A DNA stretch of 36,358 nt from a virus. A program made the translations under genes and the position numbers. Each line of letters starts with the position of its first letter. Positions within the stretch are counted from its first letter, which is position 1. The notes below the pieces were generated by a model that saw nothing but the letters and a program-made list of their open reading frames with translations, did no database searches and was not told the DNA's origin. The stretch covers positions 1 through 36,358 of the IMG/VR virus record IMGVR_UViG_3300025664_000013; one strand, written 5' to 3'. Below, one piece after another: positions 14,692 through 23,133 of this stretch.

Positions 14692-14767
14692 TGCCCGGCG
14701 GTGGTACCGGCACCGTCGTTGCGGGAGGTCAACGCACGGCTGAACCGTTGACGCGAACCGCCGGGCA
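14692..14767 (-). terminator. Long structured element with U-tract before HAD gene
   Basis: Perfect 11-bp inverted repeat (TGCCCGGCGGT 14692-14702, ACCGCCGGGCA 14757-14767) encloses a second perfect 7-bp hairpin (14728-14734 with 14746-14752). On the minus strand the outer stem is followed by AACTTTTAGGAGC, a short T-run and then the ribosome site of the HAD gene. It could terminate or attenuate transcription after the gp10-like gene, or act as a structured leader controlling the HAD/ParB-like/protease genes. Confidence 0.5.
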
Positions 14768-14772
14768 GAAAG

Positions 14773-15183
14773 TTACGCTCGCATTGCCGCTTGCCAGGCT
14801 GCGCTGAAAACGCCCTGCAAAAGTGGGAGGCTTTTGTTCAGCCCCGTGGACAAGAACGGACGGCCACTTTGGTTGTAGTGTCGTCCCAAAGAATCTTGTC
14901 CGTGAAAACCGAGTTCCTGCCGCCGCCCGTAGATCACGGTCGGCGCTATGCGGGCTTGATAACTGCCAGCGCCCAGTGACGTGGTGTCAATGACATTGAT
15001 GCTTCTGCGCAGCGTCCCGGTCTGCACCTTTGGGCCAGGACCGTTCATGGACTGCTTGGCTTGCGCTTCAATCAGGTGTGCGCCCGACATGACGGCTAGG
15101 CGAGTAGCTTCCTGAACGCTGGCAATAAGGGCGTCTAGTCCGGCTTCAAATCCACCGACACCATCAATGGTTATGCCAGCCAT
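14773..15183 (-). CDS. HK97 gp10-like head-tail joining protein
   Basis: 136 aa from ATG 15183 sharing a base with the TAA of the 62-aa gene, GGAAG upstream; an earlier start at 15195 is inside that gene. The pattern AVMSGAHLIEAQAKQSM, PKVQTGTLRRSI, RIAPTVIYGRRQELG and RPFLSTGLNKS is typical of HK97-gp10 family proteins, which join tail to head. It lies before the HAD and ParB-like genes and far from the other neck genes near 1 kb, an unusual separation. Confidence 0.75.
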   Translation of the reverse strand: MAGITIDGVGGFEAGLDALIASVQEATRLAVMSGAHLIEAQAKQSMNGPGPKVQTGTLRRSINVIDTTSLGAGSYQARIAPTVIYGRRQELGFHGQDSLGRHYNQSGRPFLSTGLNKSLPLLQGVFSAAWQAAMRA

Positions 15184-15371
15184 TAGAACTTCCAACCGAC
15201 CTGTTCAAGCCCCCACGCCTGGACGATCATCTTGCGATCGTCGTCGTCCTTGGCGTCGAACGCGTCGCGGTCTTTCTTTTCCAGCGTCTTGCGGTAGCGC
15301 CATTCTGGATCGTTCGACGGATTCCAGGCCATTAATCCATTGCGATAACGGATGGTGTGCTTACCCATCAT
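15183..15371 (-). CDS. 62-aa hypothetical head-operon protein
   Basis: ATG pair at 15371/15368 overlaps the end of the MuF gene, GGGACCG upstream. The protein is highly charged (DPEWRYRKTLEKKDRDAFDA, then KDDDDRKMIVQAWGLEQVGW) and probably helical. No membrane span or Cys motif. Coupled to both neighbours, so made with head proteins; function unknown. Confidence 0.6.
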   Translation of the reverse strand: MMGKHTIRYRNGLMAWNPSNDPEWRYRKTLEKKDRDAFDAKDDDDRKMIVQAWGLEQVGWKF

Positions 15372-16353
15372 CGGTCCCTTCGTCGCTGCTGTCGTCCGCG
15401 TCCTCGTCGGTTGAATCGCCAGTGTCGGATTCGTCTGACGAGGTCTTTACGACGGGGATGTAGACGCATCGACAATTTGGGTGTGCTGGCACTGACGGAT
15501 CGGGATCATCTCCTACGTCGTAGGGACTGTTGTCCATGTTGTCTTCGCAGATCGGACACGCGTCGTCCTCTGCAAGCCATTCCCACTGGTCAATACCGTT
15601 GGCATTGTACGTGTCCATTGACGCTTGCGAAACGGCCATCGCTGTCTGCGTGTTAGCAATTGTCAACGCACGCGAATCGCTGCCAACCATGTCGGCAATG
15701 TTGTTACCGATGGTTTGTACGCTGTCGCCGCCTGTCAGGCCATCAGCAATCTGATTGCCGATGCGCTCAACGTTGGTGTCCGTAATGCCGTTGAGGGTGG
15801 CGCCGATCTGATCCAACACCGACTGAAGTCCGCCAGACAATGTGTCTGCGGCTGCGACGTTGCCCGGAGACCAAGATGACCAATCCACCGCATCATACAA
15901 TTCAGCCAGGTCATCGGGCACCCGTGTTCCAGGAATCTGCTGAATGGCACTATGAACACCGGCAAGAGCCGAGTCCGCCGTCATGCGAGCGAGTATCTGC
16001 TTGAGTTCCGCCTGCGATGTGCCGATGCCAGCCTGGGCGGCTTGGCGTGCCACCTGTTGGGCCAAAGTCCCTTCGGCCACCTCGTCGCCAGCGGCCTTCT
16101 TCGTCTTGGCTTGAGCGGCTGCGTACTTGTTCTGCGCCGACGTGATCGTGGCGCGCACGCCGGTTATGGCGTCCTTCAGTGCGGTGGCGATCAGTGGGGT
16201 GTAATACGCCACGATCTTGTCGTGGAGTTCATGATTGGGATGACTGGCCCATTTCGACGCCTTGATCAGCCGCTCAGTCTCCGCATTAACGCGTGCGATT
16301 TCCTTGCGGATTTCATCACGGGCAGCGTCAACGATGGCGTCGATGTCCGTCAC
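15361..16353 (-). CDS. MuF-like minor head protein
   Basis: 330 aa, GTG at 16353 two bases after the portal stop. Long helical N-terminal region (to ~residue 225), then the MuF core: SRALTIANTQTAMAVSQASM and WLAEDDACPICEDNM with C266/C269 and PAHPNCRCVYIPV (H291, C294, C296), the zinc-like C..C...H..C.C signature of the family. The last 25 residues are an Asp/Glu/Ser tail. MuF proteins attach to the portal, are packaged in the head, and may be injected. Immediately follows the portal gene as usual. Confidence 0.8.
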   Translation of the reverse strand: MTDIDAIVDAARDEIRKEIARVNAETERLIKASKWASHPNHELHDKIVAYYTPLIATALKDAITGVRATITSAQNKYAAAQAKTKKAAGDEVAEGTLAQQVARQAAQAGIGTSQAELKQILARMTADSALAGVHSAIQQIPGTRVPDDLAELYDAVDWSSWSPGNVAAADTLSGGLQSVLDQIGATLNGITDTNVERIGNQIADGLTGGDSVQTIGNNIADMVGSDSRALTIANTQTAMAVSQASMDTYNANGIDQWEWLAEDDACPICEDNMDNSPYDVGDDPDPSVPAHPNCRCVYIPVVKTSSDESDTGDSTDEDADDSSDEGTDDG

Positions 16354-16355
16354 GG

Positions 16356-18527
16356 CTAGACCTTCAGACTGCGTGCCTCGTCCAGCAATTCGTACGATTG
16401 CCTGAGTGCCGCCAGATCCTTAGATAGCCGATCTGCGACCTGGCTAGCGACATCGGATTCCGTAGCCTTAGGCGCAACCGTAGGGGTGTCTCGTGCCTCT
16501 GTGATGGCAGCCTTCACCAGTTCGGCGTCACCAGACCTTACGAGGTCGTTGAGGCGTCCGGCAGTGGCTCCATCTTGCCATCTAAAATCGAAGTCTCGGG
16601 CCGATTCTTTCCCCAGATGGGATCGGCCCCACTTGGCGAACGCAGCAAGTTCTTTTTCGGCGTCAGTCTCTGGCTGTCGGGGATCGTCTTTGGGAGCAAC
16701 ATCGGGCTTGGCGTCGGCCTTGACTGGGGCAACGCTTGCAGCAGATCCGACACTTGCGCTTGTACCGCCATGAGTGACGCTCGCAGATGTAGTAACTGGA
16801 TTGTGAGGTTGGCCGGTTGCGGGATCTGTGGCGACTGGGGTGGTTGAGCCATCAGGATTCGCAATCACGTGGACGGGTGGGGGCGGTGGTTGTGCTGCTA
16901 GTTCGGCTGCGGTCTGCTGTGCTTGCAGCAATCCGGGAAGGAAGGTCACGCCGGTCGGGGAAGTCACTCCGAGCGAATCCGCTTCGGGCGCAGGATCAAG
17001 CGGAATACCACGCTCGGCGCGGACTTCGTTGCGCGAGCGGATTCCCGTGTTCACGTCAACGGCATCCGCCTGGGCGCGGGTTAGATCGTCATCGTCATTG
17101 CCGCCGCCAGTGGCGGTCATCGTTAGTTCAGGACCGACCCCCATGAACCGGCGAGCCATGTCGTTGATGCAGTCGATGAGAAAGTTACGCAATGCGTCAG
17201 TAGCAAAGGCTTCGGCCTGATCCGACTGTTGCTTACCGGCAGCGCCGCCGCCGATGGACGAGTGCATCTGAATGCCGAGCATTGCTTGCGGGATGCCGAA
17301 CTTGGCGCCCATCTGCATGACGAGCCATGCGTCATAGTCACTTTTGTATGCTTCGTCAATGCCCTTGAGCTGTGTCGGCTTCATGCCGGGACGCCCAAGC
17401 ATGATCTGCTGACGACGTTGCGTTTGGCCTGACCACTGATCGTTCAATGTGCGTTCGTAGTAACCCAGTTGCTCGGGCGTCCAGTTCTCCGTGCCTTCGG
17501 TCTCAACGAACATCCGAGGCGTAACGCCATGCGAATACTCAGCATGCAGCCACGCCTGGCGCTCCATGTAAATCGTAGCGATGTTGATGCACTCTTCAAT
17601 CTGCGAAGTTCCATACATGGACCCTGGCTGCGGACGCCTCACGTAGTAGGCAAGATCGTCCGATGACTGACCGCCCGGAACTGTGCCATCTTGGTTCACG
17701 TTCTCGGCCGTGTATTCGCCGCGCGGAAAGCCATACAGGATCTGCTGATACGCGGGTGCGGGTGGCTGCGGAATGAAGCCCTGGTTGTCCAGCAGAATCT
17801 TGATCGTTGGTGTGTCGATCGTAGACAGGGATATCAGTTCGCCACCAAGATTGTATTGTGGCGACACGACAATGCCGTCGTAGACGAGGTGCGAGTAGAT
17901 CAGGTCAGTCAGCCATTGCGAGAAGTTGAACTGCATCCGCTTGTCGGGATACTGGAAGAACTCCTCAACGCGCTGCAATTCGTCGCCGTACTTTTCGCGT
18001 GCGATTGCCGAAGCTTTGGAGCTGTTGGTGATGTCCTGCTCCGTCATGATCTGGTTGATGATTCCCTGAGAGAATCCCCATGACCAATTCAGTCCAACCA
18101 AAGCATCCTGAACTATTTGCAGACAGCGAGACAAAACGTCAACATCATCTGCTAGTCCACGCAGCACGGACCATGGAATGCGCCGATCGACAATTTGGAT
18201 ATTTGCCGAAATCAGGTACTGCGCACGACGAGGGATCGTGCGTCCGTTTTCACCTAGCGGATCAATCGCATCAGGAAAGAGCGGGTAGCCCGGACCAAAT
18301 CCTGAATCAAACAGTCCGTCTGGACGCGGCAACGGAACAAAACCCTGCCCCGGTCCTACCTGATTGAACGGTGATGACGGGTTGTACGTTGCACCTGACG
18401 ACATCTGCGAATTCAGCGCAGCCTGTGCCAACGCGGGCATCATGGCCTTGTGGACACCTTCAGCCACTGCTGCATCGACGGCAGCTTGCTTGCGAGCTTT
18501 ACGTGCGCCCAGAATAGGAACGGCCAT
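16356..18527 (-). CDS. Portal protein
   Basis: 723 aa, ATG at 18527 with GGAGGGG upstream. The portal fold is suggested by DVDVLSRCLQIVQDALVGLNW, the wing/stem region LTDLIYSHLVYDGIVVSPQY, FPRGEYTAENV, YYVRRPQPGSMYGTSQIEE, AWLHAEYSHGVTPRMF, and the LGI/GIPQAMLGIQMHSS and DLTRAQADAVDVNTGIRSRN stretches. It forms the dodecameric ring through which TerL packages DNA. The C-terminal ~190 residues are a Pro/Ala/Ser/Asp-rich extension, longer than average, ending in a helical segment. Separated from TerL by the 13-kb glycan block instead of being adjacent. Confidence 0.8.
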   Translation of the reverse strand: MAVPILGARKARKQAAVDAAVAEGVHKAMMPALAQAALNSQMSSGATYNPSSPFNQVGPGQGFVPLPRPDGLFDSGFGPGYPLFPDAIDPLGENGRTIPRRAQYLISANIQIVDRRIPWSVLRGLADDVDVLSRCLQIVQDALVGLNWSWGFSQGIINQIMTEQDITNSSKASAIAREKYGDELQRVEEFFQYPDKRMQFNFSQWLTDLIYSHLVYDGIVVSPQYNLGGELISLSTIDTPTIKILLDNQGFIPQPPAPAYQQILYGFPRGEYTAENVNQDGTVPGGQSSDDLAYYVRRPQPGSMYGTSQIEECINIATIYMERQAWLHAEYSHGVTPRMFVETEGTENWTPEQLGYYERTLNDQWSGQTQRRQQIMLGRPGMKPTQLKGIDEAYKSDYDAWLVMQMGAKFGIPQAMLGIQMHSSIGGGAAGKQQSDQAEAFATDALRNFLIDCINDMARRFMGVGPELTMTATGGGNDDDDLTRAQADAVDVNTGIRSRNEVRAERGIPLDPAPEADSLGVTSPTGVTFLPGLLQAQQTAAELAAQPPPPPVHVIANPDGSTTPVATDPATGQPHNPVTTSASVTHGGTSASVGSAASVAPVKADAKPDVAPKDDPRQPETDAEKELAAFAKWGRSHLGKESARDFDFRWQDGATAGRLNDLVRSGDAELVKAAITEARDTPTVAPKATESDVASQVADRLSKDLAALRQSYELLDEARSLKV

Positions 18528-18549
18528 ACGTCAGTCCCCTCCGGGTGTG

Positions 18550-19314
18550 CTAGCCAAGGATAGAATTGGCGTACTGTTGCAGCGGGCAGTTGTCGCCAAA
18601 CAACGACTTGAACGTGTCGGGCTTGTTCTCGGACCAATAACGCAGACCGTCGCGAATGTTCTGCTGCCAGTCGGGACGCGGCCGGATTGACGATTTCTCA
18701 ATGCTGCCCGGCAGTTCTTTCAGCCATTCGGCAGAACCAGCAACGTCGGGGTAGCGGTATGGTTCAGTACCGATGCGGAGCGTTTGCTCCACGTGTTCCC
18801 AGGCGTTGTGGAGATTTTCGTCAAGCATGCCATCGTTCAGCAGTTGTTGGCGAGTGAACAGGCACCATGCGCCAATGGAGTGGAAGTAATACTCCACGTC
18901 ACCGTCAGCATCGACGGGTCCGCCGTAATTGGCCTCGCCGTGGTGAGCGAAACTCAGTCCGGTAATGCCGGTCTTGGCAATACGAACGTACTCCGTCACG
19001 GCCTTCGGTGACTGGATGATTATGTCGTCCTCCAGCGTGAACAGGTAGTCGCAGCCGCGGTCAAGCAGGAACTGGAGTCCGATGTTCTTGGCGGCGGCGA
19101 CGCCACCGTTGTGATCCATACCGATATACGTGCCATCCATTGACTGGACGGCTTTCTGGACTCGACGGTAGGAGCCACGATGCTTTTCGTCTGATCCGTC
19201 GTTGACGAATACAATGTGGTCAACTACGTCGGTCAGGTGCTTGCGGACGGACTTGACGCATTTTTCTGCGTACTCGGGGCGGTTGAATGAGCAAATCGTG
19301 ACGCCGATTGTCAC
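18550..19314 (-). CDS. GT2-family glycosyltransferase
   Basis: 254 aa, GTG at 19314 in a GTGA overlap with the integrase stop. TIGVTICSFNRPEYAEKCV opens the GT-A nucleotide-binding fold. FVNDGSDEK and FTLEDDIII give the acidic DXD-type site. The middle contains YYFHSIGAWCLFTRQQLLNDG and AWEHVEQTLR (acceptor-side acidic residue). The C-terminal segment is helical. Likely uses an NDP-sugar donor. Last gene of the glycan block before the portal. Confidence 0.7.
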   Translation of the reverse strand: MTIGVTICSFNRPEYAEKCVKSVRKHLTDVVDHIVFVNDGSDEKHRGSYRRVQKAVQSMDGTYIGMDHNGGVAAAKNIGLQFLLDRGCDYLFTLEDDIIIQSPKAVTEYVRIAKTGITGLSFAHHGEANYGGPVDADGDVEYYFHSIGAWCLFTRQQLLNDGMLDENLHNAWEHVEQTLRIGTEPYRYPDVAGSAEWLKELPGSIEKSSIRPRPDWQQNIRDGLRYWSENKPDTFKSLFGDNCPLQQYANSILG

Positions 19315-20207
19315 TCTGCGCGCTTCTCGTCAAGTCGTGCAACACTTTCACGAAACTTCGCCGGGTCAATGTTGAGCGCGTTAACGATAGCCGAAGACTT
19401 CGACATATCGGCTGCGGCATACCCAGCCGTCGTGCTAGGATCACTGTGACCCATGAGGTTTTGTGTGGCGATCAAATCTCGTGACGCTCTGTAAAAGTGT
19501 GTGCCAGCCCAGTGTCGAAAAGTGTGCATTGTGGACTTGATCCCGAGACTATGCAAAAAGCGGTTTCCTTTTCTGGAAATGCTTGCTGCCGTTTCGTTCC
19601 ACAACCGACCGCTTGCTGGCATCGGCAGCTCATTGAGCGCGACGAGCACATCGGGGTGCAATGGCACATAGCGAGATTTATCACCTTTGCCATGTGTAAT
19701 CAGAAGCGTGCCATTGTCCTCGTCAATGTCCGCGCGCTCAATGAACGCTATTTCTTGACAGCGACACCCGCAATATGCGCCTAGCAGGAACCAGCACTTC
19801 TTGACTGGATCAGCGTTAGCGATTGCTAGGTTAATGTCGTCGTCGGACATTGGTCGTGGACGACCTCCGTGCATGCGTGGCTTTTTGATGCCGCGCACCG
19901 GGTTGAAATGATCACCCTGCTTGCCGTCGTTCGTCTCAAGCCGAGGGAAAACGGGGTCGCCGTTGTCGCCCGTTTCGCAAAACGTGTACAGCGAGTTCAG
20001 CGTGCTTAGCCACATACTGCGCGTCTTCGGCGTAATGTCACGACCAAGCCACTGAATGACCTTCTGCTCAGTAGCCGCTCCGAAGCCAACCTCACGCGAA
20101 TACTTGCGAAGATACCTGCGCCTCACTGCGATTGTGTTTGGGAGCAATGCTCGGAACTTCATATCGGCCTCAAAGGCTTCCATGATTTCCTCGTCAGACA
20201 TGGTCAC
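19311..20207 (-). CDS. Tyrosine recombinase / integrase
   Basis: 298 aa from GTG 20207 (ATG at 20201 also possible), in a GTGA overlap with the EndoVII gene. The N-terminal SAM-like domain (RALLPNTIAVRRRYLRKYSREVG) is followed by the catalytic core: GCRCQEI (Arg149), HGKGDKSR (Lys174), HTFRHWAGTHF (His228, Arg231), LMGHSDPSTTAGY (His254, Tyr263). All catalytic residues are present, so it is likely active in site-specific integration or resolution. It is unusual to find it inside a glycan gene block, far from an obvious attP; the tRNA-like sequence near 9.55 kb is the only candidate. Confidence 0.85.
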   Translation of the reverse strand: MTMSDEEIMEAFEADMKFRALLPNTIAVRRRYLRKYSREVGFGAATEQKVIQWLGRDITPKTRSMWLSTLNSLYTFCETGDNGDPVFPRLETNDGKQGDHFNPVRGIKKPRMHGGRPRPMSDDDINLAIANADPVKKCWFLLGAYCGCRCQEIAFIERADIDEDNGTLLITHGKGDKSRYVPLHPDVLVALNELPMPASGRLWNETAASISRKGNRFLHSLGIKSTMHTFRHWAGTHFYRASRDLIATQNLMGHSDPSTTAGYAAADMSKSSAIVNALNIDPAKFRESVARLDEKRAE

Positions 20208-20809
20208 TTGTGCGACTCCAAATAGTATGCAGCAGCCACAAGCAGCATTCCCTCATCACCGAACTTACCGAGACCAACGTTGCACTGAAAGCACAACAAC
20301 CCACGAACGCACTTGCCGCACGTCGGTGTCTCGTCACAACAATCGTGATCGTGGTCAACGTGGAGATGTTTGCCACGACCCTGTTGTGTCGGTGGCTTCC
20401 CACAAATCGCACAACCATAGTCCTGAGATATCAGAATCTCTAGGTATCGTTCTGGCGTGAGCTTGTACGCTCGCCGCAGATGGTAAACCCACTGCTGATC
20501 AAGTAGTTCCTGACGGAACTCTTGATAGCGCTCCCGAAAGTATGCATTGATGGCGTCGCGGTTTTCCTCGCGATACCGTGTGTCAGCATCCCTCTTGCGT
20601 TCTGGATTATCTAACGCCCATTGTTTCGTGTACGCTCGCAGGTTGTCCTGATTGGCTTCGTAATAGCCAGTCTTCCACTCATGCTGGCATACCTTGCACC
20701 AAGCACGATAACCAGTCTTGCGGCTTGAGTCGCGATTGAACTGATCAATCGGACGCGTCTGCTTGCATTTTGTGCATTGCAATTCTGTCAACTCGATGGT
20801 ATCATCCAC
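20204..20809 (-). CDS. Recombination endonuclease VII-like nuclease
   Basis: 201 aa, GTG at 20809 with a strong GAGGAGG nine bases upstream. N-terminal zinc finger-like CTKCKQTRP...WCKVC. C-terminal core: CAIC (133-136), HLHVDHDHDCC (His/Asp at 151-155), TCGKCVRGLLCFQCNVGLG, typical of EndoVII, which cuts Holliday junctions and branched DNA. Coupled to the integrase. May be a homing-type nuclease or a packaging-linked resolvase. Confidence 0.75.
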   Translation of the reverse strand: MDDTIELTELQCTKCKQTRPIDQFNRDSSRKTGYRAWCKVCQHEWKTGYYEANQDNLRAYTKQWALDNPERKRDADTRYREENRDAINAYFRERYQEFRQELLDQQWVYHLRRAYKLTPERYLEILISQDYGCAICGKPPTQQGRGKHLHVDHDHDCCDETPTCGKCVRGLLCFQCNVGLGKFGDEGMLLVAAAYYLESHK

Positions 20810-22010
20810 CTGTCGGAACCTCCTCTAAGGTTTCGGCCGGTGCCGGGGCAGTTCCTGCTGCGCCCGGCACACTCATAAACTGAGAGTATACCTCATGCCA
20901 GTCGATCCACCTCTCGGTGATGTCGTGGCGTTCTGCGATGGTGCGATTAATCTTGCCTTCAGCGCGTCGCACATCAGGATCAAGCAACTCTTCCAGGTGA
21001 CCAATCCACGAAGACGGCTTGTCATTGCGAGCAACGCGCCCGGCGCTTCCTTCATCAATCAAGATTTGGTGTTCAGGAAAACCTGCGGACACGATGTAGG
21101 GAACTCCAGCACAACAGGCTTCCAGCGCCTTCAGGTATGACTTCGCTTCGTTAAAACGACACCGCTCTAACGGGATAAGCATTACTGCGACTGGACCCCA
21201 TAGGTTTGGATACTGCGCGATGTGAGTCAGCGGCGCAGCTGCAACCTGAACCTTTGTTGCATCAATTCCAGCGACGTCCCAAACCTTTTTCACTCCCGGC
21301 ACTTGGCTGTCGCCGCCGTGATAAAACGGCAATCCGTAATCCTCAAGGAACTGCGGCAAGCCAATGCTGCGAAGGACTGGGATGTCAGCAGCCCGCCATT
21401 GCAGACCACCGATCCAACTAATGTAGCCCACACCCGGATCGTTCTGCGGCCAGCGCTCCAACTGAATTGCGTTCCGCACCACAAAAGCGGGAACACCCAG
21501 TCTCTCCATCTCCCGTTTGAGAGGTTCAGTTGAAACGGTTACAAAATCACACTCAGCGAGCATGTTCCAATAATGGTCTCTGTTAAAGTCAATATTATTT
21601 TTTGGATCAGTGGTCGCGTGCGCCACGTTACTTTTCGGAAGAGCGTGAAAGGCATCATCCAAATCCGCCCCGACCACTTGACCCGCCGCACGAGCGCGCC
21701 GCACTTGTTCGACGCCATCGCGATGCATCCACCTTTGACTCAGCCAACAGTCTGGATCGTGCCAGTTGCCTTCCATGTCAAGCGTACGAATATGTCCATC
21801 CGGCGCAACCTCAAACCGCCACGACAAGTGATTGTCATAGCCGTGCTTGTTCAGTTCCATCGCTGGCATTGCGCCACGTTGCAGGAAAGTCCCCCCGAAC
21901 GACATGCGCTGTTGTCCAGGCACGAATACTTGCTTCTGCTGAATCTGTGACTGGTACTCATCAACCACGGGTTCCGTGGAAAAGTCCGTACTAAAAAAGC
22001 CGATTTCCAC
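20802..22010 (-). CDS. GT-B glycosyltransferase (GT4-like)
   Basis: 402 aa, GTG at 22010 with AAGGGG upstream. The middle reads ADLDDAFHALP and CDFVTVSTEPLKREMERLG, followed by FVVRNAIQLERWP (hinge region in GT4). The C-terminal domain has YISWIGGLQWR, LPFYHGGDSQ and FNEAKSYLKALEACCAGVPYIV, the E-x(7)-E-like donor-sugar loop. An N-terminal ~100 residues with a Gln-rich stretch precede it. Retaining transfer from an NDP-sugar is likely. Ends with an Ala/Pro/Glu tail. Confidence 0.7.
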   Translation of the reverse strand: MEIGFFSTDFSTEPVVDEYQSQIQQKQVFVPGQQRMSFGGTFLQRGAMPAMELNKHGYDNHLSWRFEVAPDGHIRTLDMEGNWHDPDCWLSQRWMHRDGVEQVRRARAAGQVVGADLDDAFHALPKSNVAHATTDPKNNIDFNRDHYWNMLAECDFVTVSTEPLKREMERLGVPAFVVRNAIQLERWPQNDPGVGYISWIGGLQWRAADIPVLRSIGLPQFLEDYGLPFYHGGDSQVPGVKKVWDVAGIDATKVQVAAAPLTHIAQYPNLWGPVAVMLIPLERCRFNEAKSYLKALEACCAGVPYIVSAGFPEHQILIDEGSAGRVARNDKPSSWIGHLEELLDPDVRRAEGKINRTIAERHDITERWIDWHEVYSQFMSVPGAAGTAPAPAETLEEVPTGG

Positions 22011-22045
22011 GCTGCCCCTTTTTGTTGGAACGTGTTTGTGTTGCG

Positions 22046-22306
22046 TTACTGAGTTGCTAGCGGAGTGACGACATCTTTCTCGTCCTCAACGGACTCATCG
22101 CGCTCATCAACGTCCGGCAGAACCGCCTCAACCTCGTCGGACACAACGGTCGCCAGGTGGCCGATAACGCCCTCGACCTTGCGAAGCGCCGAGTTGACTA
22201 ACGCTCGCGTCCTTGACAGATCGCCAGCGAGGTTGGCGGCAGATAGGTCGTCACGGATTGCGGCAACATCGGCCTTGATGCGGTCAATAACAGATTGCTC
22301 AGTCAT
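22046..22306 (-). CDS. 86-aa charged helical protein
   Basis: ATG at 22306 in an ATGA overlap with the preceding GT, GGAAG upstream. Sequence VIDRIKADVAAIRDDLSAAN and RALVNSALRKVEGVIGHLA predicts a helical hairpin or coiled coil. The C-terminus is acidic (DERDESVEDEKDV). Could be a small scaffold for glycosyltransferase association; no family recognised. Confidence 0.55.
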   Translation of the reverse strand: MTEQSVIDRIKADVAAIRDDLSAANLAGDLSRTRALVNSALRKVEGVIGHLATVVSDEVEAVLPDVDERDESVEDEKDVVTPLATQ

Positions 22307-23133
22307 CGCTTCCGCCCCTCGTCAACCAGCGCTTGCATCGCAACTGGGTTGCCGTTGGCCCGCGCGTATCGTCCGCCCAGCTCGTTGTTCACGCCTGGCT
22401 GCGTCTGTCCGTTCCACATCTTCACTTGCCATGAAGCGCCAACCTGGCTGCTGATAACGGACGGATGCCACAGGTGGAGGATGTCATTATCGGTGTACTG
22501 CACCGGACCCCACAGCGTGCAGAGGGCGTAGAAAGTGGAAACGTCTTCGCCGCCCCATCCGACGAACTGCTCGTCCATGCCGCCGATGGCTTCAAACGCC
22601 TCACGCGGCATGACCTGACACATCGCCCCATAGATGTTGATAGGCCCAGAGCCGTCCTTGCTGTCGATATCCCACGCCGGTGGCGGCGATGGAATCCACA
22701 ACGGATGACATGGATCGGATTCAAGCAAGCGCTCCGTTGTGGGACGGCGCAATCTATAGAGATGCTCGTACGGGACAAACCACGAACGCACGCCAGCATG
22801 ACGATCCCGACGCAACCTGGCCGCACAGAACTCAATCGTTTCAGCGGGCAGCAGAGCGTCCGCGTCGAGGATGACGATAATGTCGCCCTTCGACTTCTTG
22901 AACGCATTATTGACCGCTGCAGCCTTGGAGAACGGGCGACGCTTGCGGCACCAGCGACGCTCGCTGCCCCGGTCCCGACCCAGCACGATCTCGACATCTG
23001 GTAGCACGCATTCCCAGTGGGCCTTCAGCCACTCCCAATTCCGTCTGCGCGCAGGATCATCGCCACCCAATGGAACGAGGAGCGAAATAAGGTGTTCGCG
23101 ACGACGGTGCTTACCGCGACTGCGCAGGGGCAT
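22303..23133 (-). CDS. GT27/GT7-like glycosyltransferase
   Basis: 276 aa, ATG at 23133. LISLLVPLGGDDPARRRNW starts the GT-A fold. FSKAAAVNNAFKKSKGDIIV leads to LDADALLP (DXD metal site). IYGAMCQVMPREAF leads to the motif GGMDEQFVGWGGEDVS, the GWGGED signature of GT7C/GT27 C-terminal domains, with HLWHPSV further on. Such enzymes often transfer GalNAc or galactose, but donor is not deduced. Overlaps the preceding gene by 23 bp. Confidence 0.75.
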   Translation of the reverse strand: MPLRSRGKHRRREHLISLLVPLGGDDPARRRNWEWLKAHWECVLPDVEIVLGRDRGSERRWCRKRRPFSKAAAVNNAFKKSKGDIIVILDADALLPAETIEFCAARLRRDRHAGVRSWFVPYEHLYRLRRPTTERLLESDPCHPLWIPSPPPAWDIDSKDGSGPINIYGAMCQVMPREAFEAIGGMDEQFVGWGGEDVSTFYALCTLWGPVQYTDNDILHLWHPSVISSQVGASWQVKMWNGQTQPGVNNELGGRYARANGNPVAMQALVDEGRKR

